Positions 36,001 to 46,244 of a stretch of DNA of 64,000 nucleotides are shown piece by piece. The DNA comes from Phytoseiulus persimilis (Eukaryota; Arthropoda; Arachnida; Mesostigmata; Phytoseiidae), in the NCBI GenBank assembly GCA_037576195.1, contig CM075104.1, positions 10,174,775 to 10,238,774 of the forward strand, in the 5' to 3' direction. Below the pieces are notes generated by a model, which saw nothing but the letters and a program-made list of their open reading frames with translations, made no database searches and was not told where the DNA came from. Each line of letters opens with the position of its first letter. Within the stretch, counting starts at the first letter, position 1. Made by a program: the position numbers and the translations under genes.

Positions 36001-36003
36001 GAA

Positions 36004-37710
36004 CTAACCCGGCTTCGTCACTTCTGAGATTTTCTGATTCTCTGGGGGTGGATCCTTCGCGTTCGCGTCCTTCTCGTTCGGGGCGGTTCTCGGCCGCCCC
36101 GTGGCTCTTATGGTCACATTCGGCTTCCTCGTTTGAATGTTAGAGTTTTCCTGCAGATGGGAAAATTCATTTCACCTTACCATTGACGTATATCACACAA
36201 AGAAGACCACCGACTGCCCCTGGAGAAGGCGACATCCGATTTGGCTTCTCTCGAAGCGATCTGGCATAGGACGGACCTCGAGAACTCACCGATGAAAGCG
36301 AATCTCGCTCCTTCGATGCGAGGACCCCTCGGATTTTCCCGCTCGATGAGTATATAGCACCACCCGATTTCCTGAGATTCAGGAGCTGTACCGCCGTCGT
36401 AGGTGTCGCACCGATCTCCACTTCCCGTTCCTTTTGCGCCGGTATGCGACGCGTAGTGTTCACGAAATTCGCGGTGACCCTCCACGGGACACTCCTCGGT
36501 GTCTCTAGTACTGTCCTGGGAGCCTGCAGATGTTCACAATGTTAATTGATGCATTCAATCGGAATCGAGCAGATGAGATTCTTAAGATGCTCGGAGCTTA
36601 TCAGAATAACGACACCTTGCTTGTTGAACAGAATTGAGAAGCCGGGCAGCTGCTCCTCGTCTTCAGCAGTTTGACATCACCTCTTGGATCAGAAATGACT
36701 GAAGCTTTGGGCGGCGATGACGGGGCAGAAGTGTTCTCGATGCCAGGGCCTCCTTCCCGTGGTCGTTGTGCAACGATCGGGTTATCGACGAAATCCGCCG
36801 ACTGAGTAAAATCGCTGATATGAGTTTTCTGCTGAACTACGGTGCCAATCACAGATCTCCGTTCGCTCATGTCCTCCTCTATCATTATCGGGAAGGGGGG
36901 GCTCGTATGTATAAGAAGTTCCAAATGTACATGATCCTTGCGATCCAGTGAACATGATGTACACGGTCCAAATGTATATGAAGCTCAGCGAGTGAATGCA
37001 ATGGGGTTTACGTGGACGGGCGTAATTAACTTCGCAACGCCGAGTTGATCTGAACTCAATTAATAACTGCAAGATGCATAGGAGCAACTCACAGGGTAGT
37101 TGATTCTCTGCATTCCGCCGGATTCGACTTTTTCGAGTATCTCTGAAATCAGGCGAATCGATCCACCATGCGCTTGAGACAAGTTCTATCTCAATAGTCC
37201 GGGGATTGAAAGGAGGCCGGCGTCTTCGAAATGGGACATGAGAAGTCAAGCTTCCAACCCTACCTTCAGAAAAAGTGACGTTCCTCCTGGCTGTCTGGGT
37301 AGATGCGTCTGCGAAAGTCGGCACCTGAATGAAAACGAACGTTTCCAGTTTGGCGCCATCGACTTTAATCGAATTGAAATCTCTCGGACTCACCTGGAAC
37401 TTCTTGACGTGGACGGCTCCGAATTCACGTAAGATCCGGGTCAGCATTTCAGGGTCCTCGAACAACCTCATTGTTGCTTCCAACTTCAGCAGGTCGCCCC
37501 ACGCTTGCTGAATACTGCCTCTCAGGTTCTCGAGGCGACTCTTACCTGACGACCCCTTCGACGTTTGATCATAGTGATGCGACGAAACTCATATCGCAAC
37601 TCATTCAGCTTTTCTGGGCTATTGAGAAGGAGAAACTCACACTGGGACGAATCATAGATGAACTGAGCCAAAACTTCGTGAAAATCCATGTCCGTTGTAT
37701 CTATCAACAT
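36004..37710 (-). CDS. Orphan paralogue A, six exons, 294 residues
   Basis: I do not recognise the family. Exons: 37641-37710, 37394-37545, 37264-37324, 36616-36836, 36290-36523, 36004-36150; all junctions are GT-AG and phase-consistent. The model is validated by paralogue B, 7 kb away, whose first three exons have exactly the same lengths (70, 152 and 61 nt) and whose sequence aligns along the whole protein. The first exons encode a probable helical segment (MDFHEVLAQFIYDSSQ, then WGDLLKLEATMRLFEDPEML). Next comes a conserved DASTQT box. A Ser/Pro-rich low-complexity middle follows, then a conserved block around ATPTTAVQLLNLRKSGG. The C-terminus is basic and polar. There is no signal peptide or membrane helix, so a cytoplasmic or nuclear protein is likely. 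An adaptor or cytoskeletal/chromatin role is conceivable but not shown. Confidence 0.75.
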
Positions 37711-37755
37711 GGCTGGCAATGGGACCAAGAGTTTACTCCGGGAACGTGAGGAACG

Positions 37756-37810
37756 CGAAATCAACAAGCAAGTGCACATCCGCGTTCAAGCGCGGGAGAG
37801 AGGAATAAGC
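37756..37810 (-). promoter_or_regulatory. Conserved 5' flank of orphan paralogue A
   Basis: The block AAGCAAGTGCACATCC, followed about 10 bp later by GGGAGAGAGGAAT (given in + orientation), lies some 45-100 bp upstream of the ATG. A near-identical block sits in the same position at paralogue B. Conservation outside the coding region suggests 5' UTR or core promoter retained from the duplication. Confidence 0.5.
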
Positions 37811-39818
37811 AACCACGAAGCCTCCCGTAGAGGTACTCTCGGTGATTCTCTCCTCGGTTGTTCGAATCGACAACTTGCTGCGACAGAAGATTCCCGTCAT
37901 CTTTCTGCCGACGTAGACGCGCTAGTTGAGTCTGGGCGTCGTATGAGTTTGAAAATACTGCCGTGGAGGCTTGCATTTCCTCCATGACATTCTATCGACT
38001 CTAGCGGGAAACTGAAATCAAGACAGGGAAAACAATAACACCGCTAGTGCGCGAGGAAGGTTTCCCGGAGACTACAAACATCGCGTGTGTGTCCACTGAG
38101 GTGTGTAGCGGACTCATGAAAGATGCCTGGGCAAGATTTCTCGAGACGGAGGAATTTACGGCACGATCCGATCGAGGCGACCATTGCATCTGCATAGTTC
38201 AAGCGCGAAGACAGCTCTGATTCAGAGGTCGGAGAAAGGCTCGGTTTGAGACCTGAGCAACGAGAATCGTAGAGCAAAGAAAAAGGGACATCGAGACAAG
38301 AAAGCGTCTCCTCCGAAAAAGGCAGCATGCAAGCGGTCATCTCGTTGCTACCGCAGTCGACGCCCACACCTGCTCATTCGCGAGATCTAACATCATCAAA
38401 GTGGTGATCGCCAAAGGCTCTTAGTGTTGAATGCTGCTGACATTTGCCAGGGACAAATCACGAAAGGACAAGCAACCATTGTCAATAGGGTACTCAAATT
38501 AGGTCGAGAATTTCGTCGCCATCCTTCTCTTGGCGTTATCCAGAGCTAAGACGGCGGACTCCCGATTTTTTCCCCGCCGAATGTAACTCATTTATCCCTA
38601 TATTTATACCGATTGGCTTTACCGTTCTTCATTCTATTTTGACCCCAAGTCTACTAAAATACGCAAATTTTTTTTCCCTCGGATACAGAGAGCTCGTCAA
38701 TTTTCCACCGGCGGCGCAGCTGAGCTCACTCGTTGAATGTGGAGGGGTGTCAAATTGACAAGAAGTGCGTAGTATCACCAGCACCCTGCTCAAAAAAAGA
38801 AAAGTCGCTGTTTCTTAAACCGCGGCGTTGACAAATATATATGCTGAGGCGATTGGACGCCTGGGATGTCTACGCGAGAAATACCGATGCGATGACTTAA
38901 CTTTGGTATACTTAGACCACCATTGGATAGATTCGACGAAGAGCCGACGAAGAATATGCAAACCCCCCAAGACAGACTGCAAGGAGGTGGGATGGTCAGA
39001 GAACCGAGACGTGTAGGAGCGACAGAATGGAAGAAGGAAGGAATAAACGATAACCAAAAGGTAAGTAACCCGCTTGCAATAGCGAGGACGCGCACGCCAC
39101 CCACTTGGTAATAACGCAGTAGTACCCGTTCTCACTGGATGAATTTTGGCGAGGAGGGGAGAGACATCGCGCGCGTGCTGATGGGGGATGTTGCACATGA
39201 GCTCTGAGAAAGGGTAGGGTTCCACTGGGATCCAGATTGCGAAGAAATGGAGAGAACGAACGGTCCACTGCAGAGGAAGGAACAGGAGATCCGAACGATC
39301 TGCTGAGAAGTCCTCCCTGATACGAAAGGAATGGCTCTCCGCGATATCATCCCGAGGAGTTCTATAGATCAGAAAACCTACACCCCCACCCTATAGTGGG
39401 GGGAAAACAGTAAAGCGCACGGTTTTCAACCCGCGGTCCTGACGCAGTAGATGCGGGCGCCCGCGTGCTTGCGGTCTTGAAAATGCGGGCTTCTGCAAAC
39501 CCTAGCCCCGACCATTCCAACGTCTTCTCAGGTGACCCTGGGACCTTTTTCTCGTGAGTTTGCTCGCGGTGAAGGGCCAACCGGGCTTTCCGGAGCAGGG
39601 CCTGGGATCACGTGATGTCAACGGGCGAAGAGCCGTCCGGTTCTCTCTTGGAACAGGTGAATGCCCAAGGTTCGCTCCTTACGACCTCAGCTTTCAGGCT
39701 ACTTTGCGGTCACGAATGGGTGAAAAAACTTTGATTAGGAGACTGAACTGTTCGTTGTGTTTGGAACCCAAACTTGGACACGATGTGGGTGATTTGGGAG
39801 AGGCTACTTTTGACGAAT

Positions 39819-40013
39819 CTACTTTTCTGAATATTCCGTGGGGATAGTGGCGTTGAGCCCGGACTCGACCGACATCAGGACAATGTCGAAGGGGTTGGAG
39901 ACAGCTCGGATGATCGCCTGTGCTCGGGGCTGGTAGTAATTGGAGCGAAATCTGAAACCGCAAAGGCTGGCCACGGTCGCCACTGAAGAACACAGGAGAG
40001 CAGAACCGGCCAT
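39819..40013 (-). CDS. Hypothetical 64-residue protein
   Basis: A short frame begins with ATG in a fair context (CAGAATGGCC) and reads MAGSALLCSSVATVASLCGF, a small, hydrophobic and Ser/Ala-rich start that could be a mitochondrial or secretory leader. It ends at a TAG. A donor-like GTAGAT overlaps the stop, so it may be a first exon. No family recognised. Confidence 0.25.
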   Translation of the reverse strand: MAGSALLCSSVATVASLCGFRFRSNYYQPRAQAIIRAVSNPFDIVLMSVESGLNATIPTEYSEK

Positions 40014-42466
40014 TCTGAAAAGTATTCAGAACCAGTTTTCCAGGACCTGAGCGGAGTTGGACAGAGCGGAGACAGCTACAACCGTATAAATCATCCGTAG
40101 ACAAGGCAGGTTCGATCAGGTGTCGTTGAAAATGGAACAATCACAACTTCAACTCTGTGCCGGGGTAGAGCGCATTCGTCGAGTTCGTTGTATTCTCAAG
40201 AAAACGTGTATACACGCGGGCGGCATATCAGGTGTCATCCCGAGCGTCAGGGGCCGATTCTCGATCGTGGGGGATCGGTACGCGGCGAAAAAATCTATTA
40301 TCCTATGCAAGGTGTGTGGGAGATTCAGACCTTCGCCAGCCGCGGAACCAGCTCTGGGCTTACCGAACTGGGTCGCGAGACGGGGTACTCGTTGTCATAT
40401 GGCTCGCGAGTTGTGCACCCCCTCAGGAAGAAAAAACTCGGGAGTTGGATTCAACTGAGAGTGTAGCGAGTTCATCGAAACTCATTTCACACATTTTGCT
40501 GGGACCCAGTTCACCGAATAGTCCACTCTCCCGATCGCGAAGCTATTCACGCTGGTTTGACGGGCTGAGCTCAGAACTTTTGCACGCACCCAATATTAAC
40601 AAACGAAGGTTAGAATGCCACCGAGCAAATATACTATCTTCATAAAGAAACCAATCTATTCTGCTCATACACTGCAGTCCGGTTTTCCACCGCTGAACTC
40701 TTTTGAAGCGGTGGACAGGGTTGCACCGAATATTTTCCGAGGCATCGAGAACTATTTAGCGGTGAGAACTGACAACCAAAATGCCGCGAAAGCCTCGAGC
40801 TATTCATCGATAGCGGAAGTCGCAAGCACATATGTAGAACAGAATTCTCCTGAATCCAGGATTAGATCAGGTGAGGCGATCAAAGCAGAGCAACAGAATA
40901 AACCGCGGACTCTGTGGCCTGCTAGTTCACGCCAAACCCGCTGCCAACGCTTCGCAATCGTGAGCGGAGACTCGTCGGTGGAGTGGGTTCCGGTGAACTA
41001 GTTTTCGGTGGAGTGGGCCTTGGTGAAGCAGGTCCTGACCGATTTAGCATCGGAAGTGACGTCATAGTTGAGCAAAGGTTCAGCACCAACAAGAGTCAGC
41101 AACGACACTCCGGCCCTGAGAGACCTCTGCTCCAGAATGTTTCGGCCCCGTGCTTCTTTGACTCCGAACGATGGCGTTCGCACGTGCATGATACTGAGCT
41201 ACATCCTCCCACTCATGAAGCCCTTTTCCGTGATTCTCATCGTTTCATGCGAACAAAGACGGTGATGAACGGCAAAGTCGGACGCGCTCGAAGGAGGGCG
41301 AGGAATCGACAAGGAGAATCCCATGATGGATTATGCGTTCGGATCCACAAAGCAGTGAAGCATTGACTCCAAGAATGTCTTGGGGTCGAGATGTCTGTTT
41401 CCGTTCCGGGATGAGAATCATTCCTCCAGAATCCCTTCACGACATGACCTTCTATCCGCGCCAATCGAAATACAACGACTTCTTTAGGCGTCATGATCGC
41501 GCTGTCGCGAATTGTCGAAAATCTCTGCTTGTATTAGCAGAGATTTCGAGACAACGATGGTCAAATCGGCAGAGGAAAATATGGGAACATGATGTTATCA
41601 GTGCGTCAAATCTGAGACACGAAATGAGCCAGCACATTTCCAAAGTCAGCAACGGGTATTAGCAATGTTGTCGGGAAAGAGCATGTTTCGTGGGGGATAA
41701 CGGCGCCTGACTGGAGAAGGACTTCACGTTACGATCCGAATGAGATAGAAGGGATCGCTAACGCGGGTGACTGTCTCTCGGTGGAATCCGAGGAGTCCGG
41801 ATCCGAGGAAAGAGGGGTGAACCTTCCGACGCGCCAGCGGTACGGAATCCCACCAATCCCCGCGAAGTTCCGAGAGGCGGAAGCGGCCACTGGACTCGAA
41901 TCATGGTCTTTTCCTCTGCGTCACCCAGCGGGTATGGTCACAACGAGCATACTAGGAAGACCAAATGGCGAGAGCCACACAGTGGTTCCACTCAATTGTG
42001 GATTTTTTGAATGTTCAATCAAATCCCGATGATTCCGATGTCTGTTTTGGTAACCTTGGAAACTTAGCTCCTCTCGCGCTGAATGGATCACCGTGATCCC
42101 TCCTGAGTATGTATGGGAAGATAATGTTGTCAACGCGCCCAGACCCGCATCTGTATCAGCCCTTTTCCAGACCACGCCAATGGTCAGACGACTCTCGTTC
42201 CGACCCTAACTCTTCGACGAATGAGAGGACGAATACCGACTGGTCTGAAACATTCGTGGTTCGTGAACATGTTTTCTGTCCGTTTCATCCCACGGAGTCG
42301 AACTCTGTGAGCCGTTCCGGGTGGCAACTCGGCGAATGCCGTCAATACTTCGACCATTCACGATGCCTGAAGTCCTCTGAATCAGAGGACACCAAATTGT
42401 CGTGAAACAATCGTTGGGCATCACTGAACCGCAATTGCTCAGATCCTCACGACGCAAAAACTAATT

Positions 42467-42472
42467 TTATTT
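42467..42472 (-). terminator. AATAAA poly(A) signal downstream of orphan paralogue B
   Basis: AATAAA on the minus strand about 240 bp after the stop of paralogue B. It is the first such signal seen in that direction. Confidence 0.4.
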
Positions 42473-42710
42473 AAAACAGTACGTTGTAGCTGCACTCAGT
42501 CGCATTCACCTCGACGTATTCTGCTTCGAACTTCATTCGGTTTCTGGGGAGGTCCATTTTCAATGCTCGGCAGCATTTGAACTTCCGCGGAGAATCATCG
42601 TTTCTTGAAGAGTTATGCTTTCAGTCGCTGGCGCATCACTTCGGAGCAGCTGATAATCCAATGATTGATCGCGACGCGGAGGGCGCTGCGGGAATTAACT
42701 CTAGGTCAAA

Positions 42711-44672
42711 TCATGATTCGTCTGTGATAAGGGATAACCAATCTCGAGGATCTAACGATCCACGACGCACTAGTATCCGCCTTCCCAGAGGTTGGATAGA
42801 ATCGACTGAGCCACCTCCAGTAGTCGAACATAGCAACCTCGGGATGTTCCGTAGGAGAGAAACCTCTGACATTCCTCGGGAAAGGTCACCTTTGAGCATA
42901 CCCAGTTTCGTCACTTTTGAGGTTTTCTGATCTTGGGGATACTCTCGAACGTTCACAGCCCTCTCGTTAGGAGCTCTCCTCGTCTGGTACACATTTTTTC
43001 CTGTCGTACTAGGTATTTCCGCCGCGAGGCGAAAGTTTTCCTGCGCAAAAGGGAATGCGTATCATATCTCCCATTAACGAAGTGAAGGAGAAAAGTTAGT
43101 GTGAGCAAAGACACACATTCCTTTGATATCATTAGCAACCATGCTGTTGCTTACGATACGAGCTCAATGGAAGCCGACTTCCTGAACTCACAGAGTGCAG
43201 CGAGTTCCGTTTCTTGGATACATTGACCTTCTGACTATTGCTCAACGGTGTTGAAGCAACCAAATCGGATTTTCTGAGATTCCGCCGATGGGCTGTCGTC
43301 GGGGGAGTTGCAGAGATCTCTTGCCTCAATTTCTGGGTTGTGATACGTGGCCCAGAGTTCCCTTTCGAGAGATTCCCAGTGACTTTCGATGATTCACTCC
43401 CCTGCGTTCCTTGGGAGGTCCCTTGAACCTGCCGATACAGTCAACCTCAGTCGCTCCTTCCGATGAATCAAGGGGAGACGCGATTCGCACCAACAGGATA
43501 TGTGTGAAGGAGGACAGAATTTCGAGAATTCGGAGAGTCCGACAAACAGACGATACCCTGCTGCTGGTGGGCGGCAAGGAAGCCGAGCAACTGCTTTTTG
43601 TTTCCAAGACCTTGGCCTCGCCACTTGAATCGCTAGAGTCTGAGGCTTTCGGCGCAGGGAGCAGAGGAGGAGACTTGCCAACACCGGTGACCTGCTCGGC
43701 TGGTATTTGCGCGATTCCCAGGGCATCAACTAACGTTGGTTGCTACAGAAAATTATTCGAATTATCGTTTCGCCCGGATATGGGAGGAAGCGTCGACTCT
43801 CGGCCTCTCATTGCCTCCATGGTGTCAGAAACTCTCTGAGGACGGTAGTTCGACCTAGGCCCTGTCCAAAGCCTCTGCAGCGCGCTGAGACTCCCTCAAA
43901 AACATGGAGTTCAGACACATAATGCACTGCGCTGTGAGTTCATGGTACATGCGGCCTGTGAAACACGGAGTGAAGTCGAACTCGAATCGTATTTGGAAGG
44001 CGCGAAGTAACTCACGGGTTCGCAAGTCGTTTGCTCTCCGTCGGCTGTTGCTTCCTCGATTTTTTCTGGAATGGGAGACATCGATTCACTACGTGCGTAG
44101 GGCGGGTTACATCAAATTAACAACTTCATAGAGACACACGTCGTGACAATATCAATTTGAGGGTCGAGCCGCCCTCCTCACCGTCGGAGAAACAGACGTT
44201 CCTCTGAATGGTTTGAGTAGACGCGTCCGAAAAAGTCGATGCCTGCAAGGGAGAGACCGTTTTCAGTATTGGGCCTTCGAGAGATTTCCGCTTTCGTTCA
44301 GTGAGCGGGGGACCGGGTCCCGTGTTGTTTTTGACCGAGTTGAAATTCCCCCGACTTACCTGGGACTTCTCGATGCGTACGACTTCGAATTCACGTAAGA
44401 TTCTGGTCAACATTTCGGTGTCCTCGAATAACCGCATCGTCCCCTCCAGTTTCAACAGATCGCCCCAAGCTCGCTGGAGAGTGGCTCTCAGGTGCTCCAG
44501 CCTACTCTTGCCTGACGGGATCCCCGACACTCAGTAATCAGGAGGCAACACGGCTGACACGACACTGAGGAAACAGGGCCTTCCGAGAAAGGGGTAACTC
44601 ACTCTGTGACGAATCATGGATGAAGCGACCCAACAGCGTATGAAAATCCATACTTGTCGTAGCCTCGGTCAT
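42711..44672 (-). CDS. Orphan paralogue B, six exons, 340 residues
   Basis: Tandem paralogue of the gene at 36.0-37.7 kb, same strand. Exons: 44603-44672, 44360-44511, 44182-44242, 43557-43729, 43192-43428, 42711-43040; phase is kept throughout. It shares the N-terminal MDFH start, the SSQ exon 1/2 junction, a WGDLLKLEGTMRLFEDTEML helix, the DASTQT box, the Ser/Pro-rich exon 4 with PKASDSSD, the ISATPPTTAHRRNLRKSD block and a last exon beginning with ENF. Exon 4 is 48 nt shorter than in A. The last exon lacks the stop that ends A after VTKPG and runs on for about 62 residues. Full open frames and intact splice sites argue that both copies are functional. Function unknown. Confidence 0.75.
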
Positions 44673-44727
44673 AGCTGCTTACAAGGCGTCAGCGTTCACG
44701 ACACTTGGGACGTGGCCGAGGAATGTG

Positions 44728-44788
44728 AGGATCACAAAAGCAGCAAGCAAGTGCACATCCCAACCGAGCGTGGGAGAGAGGAATGAGT
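44728..44788 (-). promoter_or_regulatory. Conserved 5' flank of orphan paralogue B
   Basis: Carries the same AAGCAAGTGCACATCC and GGGAGAGAGGAAT blocks as paralogue A, at a similar distance upstream of the ATG. Probable shared 5' UTR or promoter element. Confidence 0.5.
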
Positions 44789-44799
44789 GCGCGTGGAGA

Positions 44800-46160
44800 T
44801 TTCCCCAGAGTTTCTCGTGTAAAGACCATCAATCGGAATGAAGAAGCCAGTGTTGTCTCGAGAACAGACCGATTTACTTACATGAGGGTTTCGTGGTGGA
44901 CTATTGGGTGAATGCCAAATCCTGGGCCCCTCAATTCAATCGCTCATCACTCCGCTCCAAGGAAGAGCAGGAGGATTTAAAATACATAGTCAGGATGCGG
45001 TATGCGCGGAATTTATTCAACTCTCGGATACTGCTTTTCCGTCGATTTTTTTCGCCCATCACACGGCCTCATGGATGGGGCCGGCTGGAAACGCTCGAAA
45101 GCCTCTTGGAGATGTCCCATCAACTCGTTCCATGGTTGTTCGCCTTCAAGATGACTATAAGATCCGGAGTCGAATCGTGAAAATAATTTCCGTTTGCTAC
45201 AACGACGGAAAAGTCATTCCTCTCCCGCTCCAAGAGTCGCTTCTCGTAATCTGAACATTTGAGGACGCGGCATATTGTGGGAAAGCCAGCAAGTTCTCTC
45301 TGCCAGAGCGATCGAACTCATCGTCCCAAAAGGAGAAGGTGCCGATCACTTCATGTTGAGTTGATCTTTACGAGAGGCTAATTGGCCGAGAAACTCAAGC
45401 CTATCCCACTCCTGAGACCGTTCAACTGGCGAAAAATCATTGAGGAAGTCAGATATTCCGGGGCCGATTTCCCCGCTTTGCTGCAGCCCAACTGCTCAAT
45501 TATGTTTGACAGACCGCTAATTCCACGAAACTCTCGATTCTGAAGAGAAACAGGGGGTCAAAATCTTAGTTCCGCCGGGATCGTGTTGCCGCGACTTTTC
45601 GATTTTCGACAATTTCAGTAAAATCGCTGGTGTGAGCAGTGCTCACTGAGCGCGCTGTCTTCGCATCAGGTCGCGAAAATGTCGGAATAAGGGGTCCAGG
45701 ACGTTTGCATCCACTAAATACTTTTCATTTTATGTTGTCTCGCTCTCCGATGTAATCGGCTCGAAAGATATCACCGAATCCGCACCGTCGCTCAAAAACA
45801 GTTAGTCTCCATTTCTTATCATTAAACTTCACCTGCGAAAAGCATCTCCGCTCGACCGAGTATTCTTTCCACATCGAGTTCCTGCTCTCTTGGTCCTTGT
45901 CCTATCATGTTAGTATCCCGGCCTTGGGAAATCAGCTCTCAAATTTGGCAACAGAGCCGATGAGATCCGCGAAGGCTCTTTAGAAATCGACAAACCCTAT
46001 GGCCCCAGAAAATTCTGAAACTGAAGTCTCTGAATGCTAGGAGCCGTTGACTGTTGACCGTGACCGTGTGGCCCCTCCAAATATAAAATTGTTCTTCGTA
46101 TCGAAACAGCGGTGCCCAACTGAAGAACAGTCCCATCCGAGATCACATCAACGTTATCAT
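44800..46160. other. Intergenic stretch between paralogue B and the Toll gene
   Basis: Two overlapping + strand frames (44893-45180 and 44904-45254) are open but have no recognised motif. Nothing else is supported. Confidence 0.4.
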
Positions 46161-46164
46161 CGAG

Positions 46165-46170
46165 TTTATT
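46165..46170 (-). terminator. AATAAA poly(A) signal of the Toll-like receptor gene
   Basis: AATAAA on the minus strand about 75 bp after the receptor's stop codon, the expected place for cleavage and polyadenylation. Confidence 0.6.
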
Positions 46171-46244
46171 ATCCAAGTCTGAACGAGTCATTTCCATGCT
46201 GACAAACCAGCGGTAGTCAGAGAGAGAGAGAGTCGAGCGACCCA

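Larger units (their letters stand above)
38000..42700. other. Spacer between the two orphan paralogues
   Basis: No gene is supported apart from a small candidate at 39819-40013. A purine-rich stretch at 38970-39370 has open frames on both strands and may be mobile-element debris. A short direct duplication with the core CGGTGGAGTGGG occurs at about 40976 and 41005. Confidence 0.45.

Noticed and set aside
38815..39370. Possible reverse-transcriptase-like fragment
   Set aside because: No QG, YADD or endonuclease motif could be found in any frame; the composition is only purine-rich.
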